Source: Streptomyces sp. TRM70350
GTDB lineage: Bacteria; Actinomycetota; Actinomycetes; Streptomycetales; Streptomycetaceae
DNA: 64,000 bases
Assembly: GCF_019219825.1 (NCBI RefSeq)
Contig: NZ_JAHUXH010000018.1
Coordinates: 62,001 to 126,000 of the forward strand
Direction: 5' to 3'
The notes beneath the pieces are model-generated. The model did no database searches and was not told the DNA's origin. It was given only the letters and a program-made list of their open reading frames with translations. Of this stretch, positions 16,092 to 25,273 are shown in pieces. How positions within the stretch are numbered: position 1 is the stretch's first letter; each line of letters opens with the position of its first letter. A program made the position numbers and the translations under genes.

Positions 16092-16792
16092 GGCCGCGCC
16101 TCCGCTCCCGGTGGCTCCAGCTTCACACCGACGCCGCGCAGGGTGTGCAGATAGCGCGGCCGCGCGGCCGTTTCGCCCAGTTTCCGTCGTAGCCAGGACA
16201 GATGGACGTCGATGGTCTGGTCGTCGCCGTAGGACTGCTGCCACACCTCGGCGAGCAGCTCTCTGCGCGAGACGACGACCCCGGGCCGCCCGGCCAGGAA
16301 GGCCAGCAGGTCGAACTCGCGCCGGGTGAGGTCCAGTCGTACGCCGTCCAGCTCCGCCTGGCGCCGCAGCGGGTCCACCGTCAGTCCGCCGACCCGGAGC
16401 ACGCGGGACGGCGGGGCGTCACCCCCGGCCGCGCGCGAGCGGCGCAGGACCGCGGCGATCCGGGCGGAGAGGTGCTCGACGGAGAACGGCTTGGTCAGAT
16501 AGTCGTCCGCGCCGGCGTTCAACAGCCGCACTATCTCCGTCTCGTCGTCCCGGGCGGTGGCGATGATGACCGGTACGTCCGTGATGCCGCGCAGCATCTT
16601 CAGGGCCTCGGACCCGTCCAGGTCGGGCAGGCCGAGGTCCAGGATGACCACGTCGAAGCGGAAATGGGCGACCTCGCGCAGCGCCTCCAGTGCCGTACCG
16701 ACGCTGCGCACGGTGTGCGAGGCGTCGGTCAGATGCCGGATGAGCGCCGAGCGTACGAACTGGTCGTCCTCGACCACGAGCACACTTGCCAT
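16088..16792 (-). CDS. OmpR/PhoB-type response regulator
   Basis: Protein of 234 aa. The receiver domain has acidic pocket residues Glu8, Asp9 and Asp10, phosphoacceptor Asp52 (ILDLGLPD) and Lys101 (YLTKPF). It is followed by a C-terminal winged helix (LTRREFDLLAFLAGRPG, IDVHLSWLRRKLGE, RGVGVKL). The start is ATG 16792 (MASVLVVEDD). It is translationally coupled to the kinase gene that follows. Targets are unknown. Confidence 0.93.
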   Translation of the reverse strand: MASVLVVEDDQFVRSALIRHLTDASHTVRSVGTALEALREVAHFRFDVVILDLGLPDLDGSEALKMLRGITDVPVIIATARDDETEIVRLLNAGADDYLTKPFSVEHLSARIAAVLRRSRAAGGDAPPSRVLRVGGLTVDPLRRQAELDGVRLDLTRREFDLLAFLAGRPGVVVSRRELLAEVWQQSYGDDQTIDVHLSWLRRKLGETAARPRYLHTLRGVGVKLEPPGAEARP

Positions 16793-16921
16793 GCGCCGCA
16801 CCGTACGCCATGCGAACGAGCCGGGTCCGGCGCCTGTGGACAACCCGGCGCCTGTGGACAACTTCTCGACTCCCGTGACCCGTGGGACAGCAGTGGCGTG
16901 GGTGAGGCAGTATGGCCCGCG

Positions 16922-17446
16922 ATGCTCAGAGGAGTCGTACACGTACTGGCCTGGTCGCTCGCCACGGGCGCGGCGACCACGCTGTCGTGGTGGGGTGTCC
17001 ACACGGTCATGGCGGGCACGGCGTACGACCCGCCGCGCGCCCTCCCCGTCACCGCGGCCGACACGACGACGCGTGAGCCGGAGCCGCGGTCCACCGCCGC
17101 GAGCACGCGGCGGCCCGAGCCGTCGACGAGCCCGAGCCGCCCCTCACCGACGCGGAAACCGACCCCCTCGGCCGGCGCGAGCACCGGCCCGAGCCCGAGC
17201 CCGACCGCCTCCGCTTCCGCGTCCGGGCAGGTCAAGAGCTACGCCACCGACGGCGGCCGGGTCGTCTTCGACCTCGGCGAGAGCTCCGCGACGCTGGTGT
17301 CGGCGACCCCGGACGCGGGCTGGTCGATGCAGGTGTGGAAGACGGAGACGTGGATCCGGGTGGAGTTCGCCGCGGGCGCCGAGCGGGTGTCGGTGTTCTG
17401 CACCTGGCACGACGGGCCGCCGCGGGTGGAGATCGGTACGTACTAG
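16922..17446 (+). CDS. Membrane-anchored extracytoplasmic protein, unknown
   Basis: Protein of 174 aa with an N-terminal hydrophobic anchor at residues 4-31 (VVHVLAWSLATGAATTLSWW), a Pro/Ser/Thr linker of about 65 residues, and a small C-terminal beta-rich domain (VVFDLGESSATLVSATPDAG, then RVEFAAGAERVSVFCTWHDG). It is divergent from the two-component genes by 129 bases. I do not recognise the domain. No Shine-Dalgarno is seen before ATG 16922, so the start is moderately certain. Confidence 0.75.
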   Translation: MLRGVVHVLAWSLATGAATTLSWWGVHTVMAGTAYDPPRALPVTAADTTTREPEPRSTAASTRRPEPSTSPSRPSPTRKPTPSAGASTGPSPSPTASASASGQVKSYATDGGRVVFDLGESSATLVSATPDAGWSMQVWKTETWIRVEFAAGAERVSVFCTWHDGPPRVEIGTY

Positions 17447-17479
17447 GTTCCCCCGGTTCCACGTCAAGAGCTGGGCCTT

Positions 17480-17537
17480 CAGCGCTCAGCGCTCAGCACT
17501 CAGCACTCAGCACTCAGCACTCCGCGTTCAGCGTTCA
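17480..17537. repeat. Heptanucleotide tandem repeat
   Basis: Eight consecutive 7-bp units: CAGCGCT twice, CAGCACT four times, then CCGCGTT and CAGCGTT. The stop codon of the minus-strand gene (17535-17537) lies in the last unit. Confidence 0.9.
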
Positions 17538-18404
17538 GCGGAAGACCGACAGTGGTGGTGCCGGTGAGGCGACCGCCGCCGCGTCCGTGACCGGGACGGC
17601 GCCTCCGGTGAAGTCGGTGAGCTGCCTGCCGTGTTCGACACGGCCGGGGTGGGGGTCGGAGGCGGCGCGGCGGGTCAGTTCGGCGATCGGAAGGGGGCGG
17701 TCGGAGGCGACGAGGACCGCGTTTCCGAAACGCTTTCCGCGCAGCACCGCGGGGTCGGCGACCAGGGCGAGCTCCGCGAACCGGGCGGCGGCGGTGGCGA
17801 TCTGGCCGCGCAGGTGAGCCAGCGGCGGGCCGTCGGCGAGGTTGGCGGCGTACAGCCCACCGGGCCGCAGCGCCCTGCGGACCTCGTCGAGGAATTCCGT
17901 GGAGGTGAGGTGGGCGGGCGTCCGGGCGCCGCTGAAGACATCGGCCAGGACCAGGTCGGCCCACCCGTCCGGTACCTTGCCGAGCCCCTCGCGGGCGTCC
18001 GTCGACCGCACCCGGATGCGTGCGCCCGGCGCCAACGGCAGCTCGCGGCGGACCAGTTGGACCAGGGGTGCGTCGCGTTCGACGACCTGCTGGGTGGAGC
18101 GGGGGCGGGTGGCGGCGAGGTAACGGGCCAGAGTGAGGGCGCCGCCGCCGAGATGCACGGCCTGCAGGGGTTTGCCGGGCGGGGCGGCGAGGTCGATGAC
18201 ATGGCCGAGGCGCCGCTGGTACTCGAACGAGAGGAACGCGGGGTCGTCCAGATCGACGTGCGACTGCGGGGCTCCGTCGATCAGCAGGGTCCAGGCCCGC
18301 GCCCGGTCCCGGTCCGGGATCAGCTGGGCGAGGCCGCCGTCGACGGTCTCGACGACGGCTTCGAGGGCGGCCTGCGCCCGCCGCGGCTTCCTGGACTTTC
18401 CCAC
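17535..18404 (-). CDS. Spermidine-synthase-like methyltransferase-fold protein
   Basis: Protein of 289 aa with a Rossmann-like fold: AVHLGGGALTLARYL (SAM-binding loop I, about residues 82-96), VVERDAPLVQLVR, and DLVLADVFSGARTPAHLTS. This agrees with the spermidine synthase/fused-MFS-like family common in actinobacteria. Most such proteins are annotated as polyamine synthases, but the aminopropyltransferase residues are not clearly present, so the reaction is uncertain. The start is GTG 18404 (MGKSRKP). The gene ends inside the heptamer repeat, so copy-number change there would alter its C-terminus. Confidence 0.8.
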   Translation of the reverse strand: MGKSRKPRRAQAALEAVVETVDGGLAQLIPDRDRARAWTLLIDGAPQSHVDLDDPAFLSFEYQRRLGHVIDLAAPPGKPLQAVHLGGGALTLARYLAATRPRSTQQVVERDAPLVQLVRRELPLAPGARIRVRSTDAREGLGKVPDGWADLVLADVFSGARTPAHLTSTEFLDEVRRALRPGGLYAANLADGPPLAHLRGQIATAAARFAELALVADPAVLRGKRFGNAVLVASDRPLPIAELTRRAASDPHPGRVEHGRQLTDFTGGAVPVTDAAAVASPAPPLSVFR

Positions 18405-18499
18405 TCAGCCATTATCGGCGGGTACGACGGGAACAGCTCTTCGGCGTCGGCGCAGGTGGGCCGGGGCGGCGGCCCTCCCGAGGCAGCCACGTTCGCCCG

Positions 18500-18916
18500 T
18501 CAGCGACAGTTGTCCGCCGCCTCGATCGTCCGTGCCGCCTCGCCCAGAGCCCGGCGCAGCACCGCCGGGTCGGTCGCCGGCTCGGCCTCACCGGGGGGCA
18601 GCAGCCACGCCGAGCCGGGGAGCGCCCCGGGTCCGCCGGCCGGCGGCTGGGGGGCCAGGGTCAGGCCGCGCCCGTTGGTCTCCGTGCACGTGCTGCCCGG
18701 CACGTCCCACGCCGCCGCCGTCCCGGGCGGCACCACGAAGCAGAGGGTGCCGCAGTCGTCGTCGTGCAGGACCGGACCCATGGCCTCGACCTCGCCGCGC
18801 CGGAGGATGTCCACCGCCTCCAGCCCCTGCCGGGCGGGAACCGTCACGAGGTCGCACTCGGGCAACGGCGTACGAGAAACGATGCTCTGGCTGGTCTCCA
18901 TCCCGGCCTCCACCAC
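18500..18916 (-). CDS. Conserved actinobacterial hypothetical protein
   Basis: Protein of 138 aa. GTG 18916 is chosen because aaggagg lies six bases upstream; ATG 18901 is an alternative. It contains CGTLCFVVPPGTAAAWDVPG and a Cys in the following STCTETNGRGLTL segment. There is no signal peptide or membrane segment. The function is unknown, and I know similar small proteins only as conserved streptomycete hypotheticals. Confidence 0.7.
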   Translation of the reverse strand: MVEAGMETSQSIVSRTPLPECDLVTVPARQGLEAVDILRRGEVEAMGPVLHDDDCGTLCFVVPPGTAAAWDVPGSTCTETNGRGLTLAPQPPAGGPGALPGSAWLLPPGEAEPATDPAVLRRALGEAARTIEAADNCR

Positions 18917-19196
18917 GGAACCCCTCCTTGGGCGAGCAGGTCGGGAGCCGGGCGGCTCCCGGTCCACCCGGTTCAACGCCGGACGACGTCAACGGCTACG
19001 GCGGAAGTGCGCCGCAAAGGATGGCAGTTCATGGCAGATGCCGGATGAGATATCCGGTTTGTAGCTAAACACTGCGTGCCGGGCCCGGCACAGCAGGTAC
19101 GTTCTTGCCCGCCGGAATCAGGGCATCACTGTGGGTAAATCGTTCAACTCGCACTGATCCGGCATGGTTCGACGGTTCGCACGAGAGGACCCGGCC

Positions 19197-20645
19197 ATGA
19201 CGTCGTCCAGCGTGACCTCGTCCCAGCCCAACCAGCCACCGCGGCCGAACCTCGCCTTTCGGCGGCTGCGCGGCAGGCGCTCGCCCGCCGAGTTCGCCGC
19301 GGCGGTGCGGCGGGCCGCGCGGGAGATCGGCGAGCGGGTCAGCTGTGACGCGCGCTACATCGGCCGGGTGGAGGCGGGCGAGATCCGCTGCCCCAACTAC
19401 GCCTACGAGCGGGTGTTCCTGCACATGTTCCCCGGACGCACGCTCACCGATCTGGGGTTCGCGCCCCGCTCGTCCGTACGTGGACGGGGACGCGGGGCGC
19501 GTGCGGACGAGGACACGCCCCCCGTGCACTCCCTGAGCCCGGCGCAGAGCACGAGTGAGACACGCGGGACGGGCGAACCGTATGACACGCAGGACCCGTA
19601 CGACACGCACATCAACTACGAGGAGAGCGACGTGCTACGTCGCGCATTCATGACCGGCGGGGGCGCCACCGTGGCCGCCGCCTCGCTGGGCCCCTTCGGG
19701 TTCGCACTCGACGCGTCGGCGGCGGAACGCCCCGTGCGGCGCGCCGGTGCGAGCGATGCGGGCGCACTCGAAGAGGCCGTCCGCAGGATCCGGTTGCTCG
19801 ACGACCGGCACGGCGCGGACGGGTTGTACCGGCGCGCGGCGGCTCCGCTGCGCGCCGCGTACGCGCTGCTGGACGCCGGGGCGACGCGGCAGGCGACCGC
19901 CGACCGGTTGCACTCGGGCGCCGGTGAACTGGCCATCTCCGTGGGGTGGCTGGCGCACGACTCGGGGCGGTTCGACGACGCGCGTTCGCACTACGCGGAG
20001 GCACTGGCGACCGCGCGGATGACCGGGGATCCGGCGCTGGAGGCGCATGCCTTCTGCAACACGGCGTTTCTCGCGCGGGATGCCGGGCGGCCACGAGAGG
20101 CGGTGCGGGCGGCGCAGGCCGCGCAGCGGATCGCGCAGCCCTTGGGGTCGGCTCGGCTGATGTCGTTGCTGGCGTTGCGTGAGGCGGGGGGATGGGCGGG
20201 GCTCGCCGATCGCACCGGGTGCGCGCAGGCGCTCACACGCGCGCACGCCCTGTATGACCGGGGTGCCTCGGACGCGGATCCCGAGTGGATGAGCTTCTAC
20301 GGTGAGGCCGAGTTGGAGGCCCTGGAGGCGCAGTGCTGGTCGACACTGGGTGACTGGACGCGGGCGGCACGGCACGCCCGGCGGGCGGCGCATCTGCAGG
20401 ACCCGCACTTCACCCGGAACATCGCGCTGTACACGGCGGAACTCGCGGACGACCTCGCGCGCGGGGGGCGGCCCGATGAGGCTGCGGCTGCGGGGATGCG
20501 GGTGCTGGATCTGCTGGACGAGGTGCAGTCGTCGCGGATTCAGGGGATGTTGGCGGGGACGGCGCGGGTGCTGTTGCCGCATCGGCGGGCGTCAGGTGTG
20601 TCGGAGTTCCTGGAACGGCATGCTTCGTTGCCGCGGTCGGTGTGA
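19197..20645 (+). CDS. NsdA-like TPR regulatory protein
   Basis: Protein of 482 aa from ATG 19197; ATG 19164 is an alternative with no better ribosome-binding site. It has an N-terminal degenerate XRE-like helix-turn-helix at about residues 20-80 (AAREIGERVSCDARYIGRVE, then CPNYAYERVFLHMF), a low-complexity linker, a hydrophobic RRAFMTGGG stretch near residue 145, and C-terminal tetratricopeptide-like helices (DDARSHYAEALATARMTGDP and following). This is the layout of the streptomycete NsdA family, which affects differentiation and antibiotic production. Whether this copy has that role is inferred from layout only. Confidence 0.75.
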   Translation: MTSSSVTSSQPNQPPRPNLAFRRLRGRRSPAEFAAAVRRAAREIGERVSCDARYIGRVEAGEIRCPNYAYERVFLHMFPGRTLTDLGFAPRSSVRGRGRGARADEDTPPVHSLSPAQSTSETRGTGEPYDTQDPYDTHINYEESDVLRRAFMTGGGATVAAASLGPFGFALDASAAERPVRRAGASDAGALEEAVRRIRLLDDRHGADGLYRRAAAPLRAAYALLDAGATRQATADRLHSGAGELAISVGWLAHDSGRFDDARSHYAEALATARMTGDPALEAHAFCNTAFLARDAGRPREAVRAAQAAQRIAQPLGSARLMSLLALREAGGWAGLADRTGCAQALTRAHALYDRGASDADPEWMSFYGEAELEALEAQCWSTLGDWTRAARHARRAAHLQDPHFTRNIALYTAELADDLARGGRPDEAAAAGMRVLDLLDEVQSSRIQGMLAGTARVLLPHRRASGVSEFLERHASLPRSV

Positions 20646-20754
20646 GGGGGCGCGCAGCGGTTGGGCGGGGGCATCGTCCCCGGCGTCGTGGCTGAGGCTG
20701 GGTGGGACGCTCACCCGCGCCGGCGGGGTGCCTGCCTGCCCGCAGCTGCGGTAG

Positions 20755-21351
20755 CTATCCCGCCAAGTGCCCCACGTCGTTCCAGCTCTCGATCGCGGGC
20801 TCCCCGTACGCCCAGCCAAGGATCGACAGGGACGTCGGATTGAGGCGGATGCGGGCCGCGAAGTCGAGGGGCAGGCCCAGCCAGCGGGCCGCGATGGAGC
20901 GGAGGATGTGGCCGTGGGCGAAGAGCAGGACGTCGTGGTCGTGGGTGCGGGCCCACGTGACCACCTCGTCCGCGCGGGCCGTCATGTCGGCCAGGCTCTC
21001 GCCCCCGGGCACGCCGTCGCGCCAGATCAGCCAGCCGGGGCGGAGGGACTGGATGTCGGCGGGGGTCAGGCCCTCGTACGCGCCGTAGTCCCACTCCAGG
21101 AGCGCGTCCCAGGTGCGGGCGCGGGAGCCGAAGCCGGCCAGGTCGCAGGTCTCGCGCGCGCGGGAGAGCGGGCTCGTGCGGACCTCGACGCCGGGGAGCC
21201 CGGCGTACGGGGCCTGGTGCAGGCGTTCGCCGAGGAGTTTCGCGCCGCGCCGCCCCTCGTCGAGGAGGGGTATGTCGGTCCTGCCGGTGTGTTTTCCGGC
21301 CAGCGACCACTCCGTCTGCCCGTGCCGGGCCAGCAGGATGCGCGGTGCCAT
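20755..21351 (-). CDS. Histidine phosphatase family protein (GpmB-like)
   Basis: Protein of 198 aa with the catalytic ILLARHGQTEWS motif (His10), Arg in TSPLSRARETC, Glu in DYGAYEGLTP and the second His in LLFAHGHILR. This is a complete histidine-phosphatase (branch 1) active site. It is probably a cytoplasmic phosphomonoesterase of small sugar or organic phosphates. It is monocistronic, facing the preceding regulator gene. Confidence 0.92.
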   Translation of the reverse strand: MAPRILLARHGQTEWSLAGKHTGRTDIPLLDEGRRGAKLLGERLHQAPYAGLPGVEVRTSPLSRARETCDLAGFGSRARTWDALLEWDYGAYEGLTPADIQSLRPGWLIWRDGVPGGESLADMTARADEVVTWARTHDHDVLLFAHGHILRSIAARWLGLPLDFAARIRLNPTSLSILGWAYGEPAIESWNDVGHLAG

Positions 21352-21547
21352 GGGGGGACGGGACCTTTCCTGGGGAAGAACTGAGGCGGAACCTCTCCAT
21401 CATCGCGCACGCCGTCCAGGGGCAACCCGGGGGGCGATCCCGGCGTCTATCAGGGCCGGGAGGCACCCGCCGGGGGCCGACACATACACCGTAAAGTGAC
21501 GACCGGGCCGAGGGGCGCCGCGCGATGAGAAGGGGGAGGGCGATCGG

Positions 21548-22504
21548 ATGCCGCACGCCGAGGCACCGGGCATCGAGGCGGCGCCGCACCACCTCCGCCT
21601 GCGCTGGTGGACCGAGCTGCCGCTGATCCTGCTGGTGTACGCCTGCTACTCGGCGGGCCGGCTGCTCGCCCGCGGCGATGTCTCCACCGCCGTCGACCAC
21701 GGCCTGGCGATCCTGCGCATCGAGAAGGCCCTGCACCTCAACGCCGAACACCCGCTCAACCGCCTGTTCACCCGCGAGCCGTGGATCGGCATACCCGCCG
21801 ACTTCTGGTACGCGTCGCTGCACTACCTCGTGACGCCCGCGCTCCTGATATGGCTTTTCCGGTCGCGGACCGTGCGGTACCGCGCGGCCCGCACCTGGCT
21901 GATGACCTCGACCTTCATCGGCCTCGTCGGTTTCACGCTGATACCGACCTGCCCGCCCCGCCTGCTGTCGGCCGGGTACGGGTTCGTGGACACGATGGCC
22001 CAGTACAGCGCGTACGGCTGGTGGGCCGGCCAGGCGAGCGCGCCGCGCGGGCTGGGCGGCATGACCAACCAGTACGCCGCGATGCCGAGCCTGCACGTCG
22101 GCTGGGCGCTGTGGTGCGGGGTGATCCTGTGGCGGTACGGCGGGACGCGCCTCACCAAGGTCGCGGGTGTGGTCTACCCGCTGGTGACCACGATCGTGGT
22201 GATGGGCACCGCCAACCACTACTTCCTCGACGCGGTCGCGGGCGTCGCCGTGATGGGCGCCGGGCTGCTGCTGGCGCCGTATGTGATGCGGTGCGCGAAC
22301 CGCGCGCGGACGTGGCTGTCGGCGCGTACCGCACCGGCCGCAACGGGCTCTCGTGCCGCTCGTGCCTCGATTGTCAGTGGCGGATGTCAGACTTCGGCGG
22401 GTGAGCGAATTCCACGGCAGCGCGAGTCACGGTTCGGACCGGGAGCCGAGCCGAGTGCCTCCCCCACGGACGCGGGGGACGGCGCTCCGGCACCGGCTCG
22501 CTGA
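21548..22504 (+). CDS. PAP2-superfamily membrane phosphatase / inositolphosphotransferase-like
   Basis: Integral membrane protein of 318 aa with about six hydrophobic segments and PAP2 active-site motifs: SLHVGW (MPSLHVGWALW, motif II) and NHYFLDAVAG (motif III with the catalytic His). The family dephosphorylates or transfers lipid head-group phosphates at the outer membrane face. The last 35 residues overlap the start of the following nuclease gene and are Pro/Ala-rich, so the native C-terminus may be dispensable. Confidence 0.85.
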   Translation: MPHAEAPGIEAAPHHLRLRWWTELPLILLVYACYSAGRLLARGDVSTAVDHGLAILRIEKALHLNAEHPLNRLFTREPWIGIPADFWYASLHYLVTPALLIWLFRSRTVRYRAARTWLMTSTFIGLVGFTLIPTCPPRLLSAGYGFVDTMAQYSAYGWWAGQASAPRGLGGMTNQYAAMPSLHVGWALWCGVILWRYGGTRLTKVAGVVYPLVTTIVVMGTANHYFLDAVAGVAVMGAGLLLAPYVMRCANRARTWLSARTAPAATGSRAARASIVSGGCQTSAGERIPRQRESRFGPGAEPSASPTDAGDGAPAPAR

Positions 22505-23669
22505 GCTGCGCGGTCCCGACGTCCCGGCCAAGGCGCTGGACGCGCGCGCCCTCGCGGCCCTGGCCGCCAACCCGGGCTGCAGGCGCCGTGCGATCCTCGA
22601 CGGCGCGGGGGTGAACAAGGCGGCGCTGGCCAGTGCGCTGGGCTCCCCGTCTGCGTTCGGACAGTCGCAGTTCGCCTTCGTGCGGGGCAACGCGTTCGAG
22701 GCGCGGGTCAAGGCGGACGGCGGCGCGGACCTGCTGCGGCTGGCGCACGAGAAGCTGGACCCGCACGCCGAGCCACCCGCACACGCGCGCGTGCCGGAGC
22801 TGTCCGCCATCGGCCCCGAGGGCCGTGCCGCGCGCACGGCGCTGGCGCTGCGCGAGGCCGTCGAGGCCGGCGGCTGGACCCTGCTCGACCATCCGATGCT
22901 CGCGCTGGACGTCGCGGGCTCCCCCGCGTTCCTGGAGCCGGACGCCGTGGTCGTGCACCCGGACGGCGGCTGGACGGTCGTGGAGATCAAGTCGTTCCCG
23001 ATGCTGGACGGTTCGGCGGACCCGGCGAAGGTGGGCGCGGCCGCCCGGCAGGCGGCGGTGTACGTGCTGGCGCTGGAGGAGGCCGCCGCCCGCATGCAGC
23101 CTACGCCGCCGGTACGGCACCAGGTGCTGCTGGTCTGCCCCAAGGACTTCTCCAACCTGCCCACCGCCTCCGCCGTCGACGTCCGCAAGCAGCGCGCGGT
23201 CACCCGCCGCCAGCTGGCCCGCCTCACCCGTATCCGGGACATCGCCGACGCGCTCCCCGAGGGCACGTGCTTCTCCCCCGAGCTGCCCGCGGACCGGCTC
23301 ACGGCGGCCGTCGAGTCGGTCCCGGCGACGTACGCGCCCGAGTGCCTGTCCGCGTGCGAGCTGGCCTTCCACTGCCGCGAACGCTCCCGCGCCCAGGGCG
23401 CGGTGACCTCCCTCGGCCGCTCGGTCCGTGCCGAACTGGGCGGCCTGACGACCGTCGAGGACGTCCTCGCGGCGGCCCGCGGCGAGGACGGCGACCCGGA
23501 CGACCCGGCGGTGGCGGCCCTGCGCCGGGCGGCCCGCCTGCGCGCCGAGGCACTGGGCCGACAGCACCCCCAGACCCCTGGCGGACAGCACCACGAGACG
23601 CCTGGCCGACAGCGCCCCGAGGAACCCCACCCGCGCGCCGCGTCCCCGGAGGCCGCCCGGTGTCGCTGA
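22401..23669 (+). CDS. PD-(D/E)XK nuclease with predicted Fe-S cluster (Cas4/AddB/Dna2 type)
   Basis: Protein of 422 aa from GTG 22401. Nuclease core: RGNAFE (Glu100), PDAVV (Asp181), EIK (Glu195, Lys197) and QAAVY (Gln217, Tyr221), in the order of RecB-family nuclease motifs I-III plus QxxxY. Four cysteines, Cys60 (NPGC) near the N-terminus and Cys315, Cys319 and Cys325 (C-x3-C-x5-C) near the C-terminus, bracket the core exactly as the 4Fe-4S ligands do in Cas4, AddB and Dna2. The C-terminus carries a short Gln/His/Pro repeat. It overlaps the next gene by ten bases, with a helicase third in line. A later start near 22457 is possible and would not touch the motifs. Family membership is inferred from motif order. 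Confidence 0.8.
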   Translation: MSEFHGSASHGSDREPSRVPPPRTRGTALRHRLAELRGPDVPAKALDARALAALAANPGCRRRAILDGAGVNKAALASALGSPSAFGQSQFAFVRGNAFEARVKADGGADLLRLAHEKLDPHAEPPAHARVPELSAIGPEGRAARTALALREAVEAGGWTLLDHPMLALDVAGSPAFLEPDAVVVHPDGGWTVVEIKSFPMLDGSADPAKVGAAARQAAVYVLALEEAAARMQPTPPVRHQVLLVCPKDFSNLPTASAVDVRKQRAVTRRQLARLTRIRDIADALPEGTCFSPELPADRLTAAVESVPATYAPECLSACELAFHCRERSRAQGAVTSLGRSVRAELGGLTTVEDVLAAARGEDGDPDDPAVAALRRAARLRAEALGRQHPQTPGGQHHETPGRQRPEEPHPRAASPEAARCR

Positions 23670-25273
23670 TCTCCACCCTCGCCCGCCTCGAAGCCGTCGA
23701 CAGCGGCCGCGCCCAGCCCACCGCCACCGTCCGGCACCGGCACCTGTCCGAGCACCCCCTCGTGCTCGTGCCGCTGACCACCGCCGGTGAGGCCGGTGCC
23801 CCGCTCGGCGCGCTGGTCGGCACCGACCGGGACGCGCCGCGCCTGCTGGTCGTACCGCAGCCGCGCGACCGCGACCTCAGGTTCACGTTCCTGGCCGAAC
23901 TGGCGGACGTGGTCCTGCCGTACATCGACGCCCACGCCGAGAGCGTCGAGGCGGCCGAGCGCACCGAGACCGACCCGGAGACCGGCAAGCGGGTCAGGGT
24001 CGAGGTCGAACTGTGCGCGGACGCCCCGCAGCTGGTCGTGCCGAGCCGCGCGGGCATCGACTTCGTACGGCTGCTGGGGCGCTCGATGCGCTTCCGCCGT
24101 ACGGCGGAACAGGACCCGGAGACGCCCCATCCCGCACCGCCGAGGGTGCCGTTGCTCGGGCGGTGGCTGACGCACTACGGCGAGCGTGCCCGGGTGCCCG
24201 GGTCCTCGCTGCTGCTGGCCCTGACGGACGTGCTCTCCCGGCACTGGGCGACCGGCCAGTCCGTCCTGGAGGACCAGCACCTGGGCGCGCTGCTCGCCTG
24301 GATCGACCCGCCCGAGGGGACCACCGGCGCCGAGGCCGCACTACGGGCCGAGTTGCACCGGGACGCGCGGGGCCAGCTCCTGTGCCCACCGGCGGGACCG
24401 GCCACCGACCCGGCGTTCGACAACAAGCTGCTCGCCCCCGCCATCGAGCGCTACGACCGCGCGCGGACCGCCCTCGCCGCCGCCGAGGACGGCCTGGAGG
24501 CGGACGACCGGCTCGGGGACGTCACCGCCGCCGAGCGGGAGATCCGCGCCCTGATCGAGCGGGTCACGCGCCCCACCTGGGACGCGGTCTGGCACGGGCT
24601 GGACCTGCTGCGGGAGCTGCCCGAGGGGGCGCGGGTCGAGGAGCGGTGGACGCGCGACCGCTGGTCGTTCACCGGCCATCGGGACCGTGTGCTCGCGGGG
24701 GAGCCCCCGCAGCCGCGCCGCGACGACGCGGTGACGGCGGCGAACAAGCTGGCCGCGCGCGAGCGCGAACAGGCCCGCCTGGAGGCGCAGGAGGCGCTCG
24801 ACGACCCGCTGGTGATGGCGGGGCGGCGGCTGTCGGGGGAGGCGTTCGCGGGCGAGGTCACGGATGTGGTGATGGCGTACAGCGAGGGCAAGCGCCCCAG
24901 CCCGCGCCCACTGGTCACCGTCCGCACGGACGACCGGCCGCACCTGGGCGAGCGGGCGAAGGTGTACCGCTCGCTGGGCGGCAGACCGCAGTCCGCCGAG
25001 TTCGTCGGATACGAGGCCGACGGCACCGGAGACGACGAGGGCTCCCTGGTCGTCCTGCGGATCCTCGACAAGATGGGGCGCGGCAAGGAGCCCGAGGCCG
25101 GGTCCGTGCCGGAGAAGGGCGACACGGTGTGCTTCACGCTGTTCGAGCACGAGCAGCGGGGCGGCGCGAAGCTGCCCGACCCGGAGGAGACGCCGTGGAC
25201 GCACGGCGGGCCGCCCGGTGAGCGGACCGAGGCGGAGCCCGCCGATCCCGTCACCGAGGAGGACGTCCTGTGA
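23660..25273 (+). CDS. Unknown protein, middle gene of nuclease-helicase module
   Basis: Protein of 537 aa from GTG 23660, overlapping the nuclease stop and itself overlapping the helicase start (GTGA at 25270). The first 150 residues are mixed alpha/beta (HPLVLVPLTTAGEAGAPLGA, LLVVPQPRDRDL). The middle is helical with a charged coiled coil (ANKLAAREREQARLEAQEAL), and the C-terminal part is beta-rich (ERAKVYRSL, EFVGYEADG, VCFTLFEHEQRGGAKLPD). I see no catalytic motif and recognise no family. Strict coupling to both neighbours suggests a stoichiometric partner, for example a scaffold or DNA-binding subunit of a nuclease-helicase complex. Confidence 0.8.
   Translation: MSLISTLARLEAVDSGRAQPTATVRHRHLSEHPLVLVPLTTAGEAGAPLGALVGTDRDAPRLLVVPQPRDRDLRFTFLAELADVVLPYIDAHAESVEAAERTETDPETGKRVRVEVELCADAPQLVVPSRAGIDFVRLLGRSMRFRRTAEQDPETPHPAPPRVPLLGRWLTHYGERARVPGSSLLLALTDVLSRHWATGQSVLEDQHLGALLAWIDPPEGTTGAEAALRAELHRDARGQLLCPPAGPATDPAFDNKLLAPAIERYDRARTALAAAEDGLEADDRLGDVTAAEREIRALIERVTRPTWDAVWHGLDLLRELPEGARVEERWTRDRWSFTGHRDRVLAGEPPQPRRDDAVTAANKLAAREREQARLEAQEALDDPLVMAGRRLSGEAFAGEVTDVVMAYSEGKRPSPRPLVTVRTDDRPHLGERAKVYRSLGGRPQSAEFVGYEADGTGDDEGSLVVLRILDKMGRGKEPEAGSVPEKGDTVCFTLFEHEQRGGAKLPDPEETPWTHGGPPGERTEAEPADPVTEEDVL

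Noticed and set aside
22401..23669. CRISPR-associated Cas4
   Set aside because: The Fe-S nuclease layout fits, but no cas1/cas2 or array exists here and the partner is a helicase.
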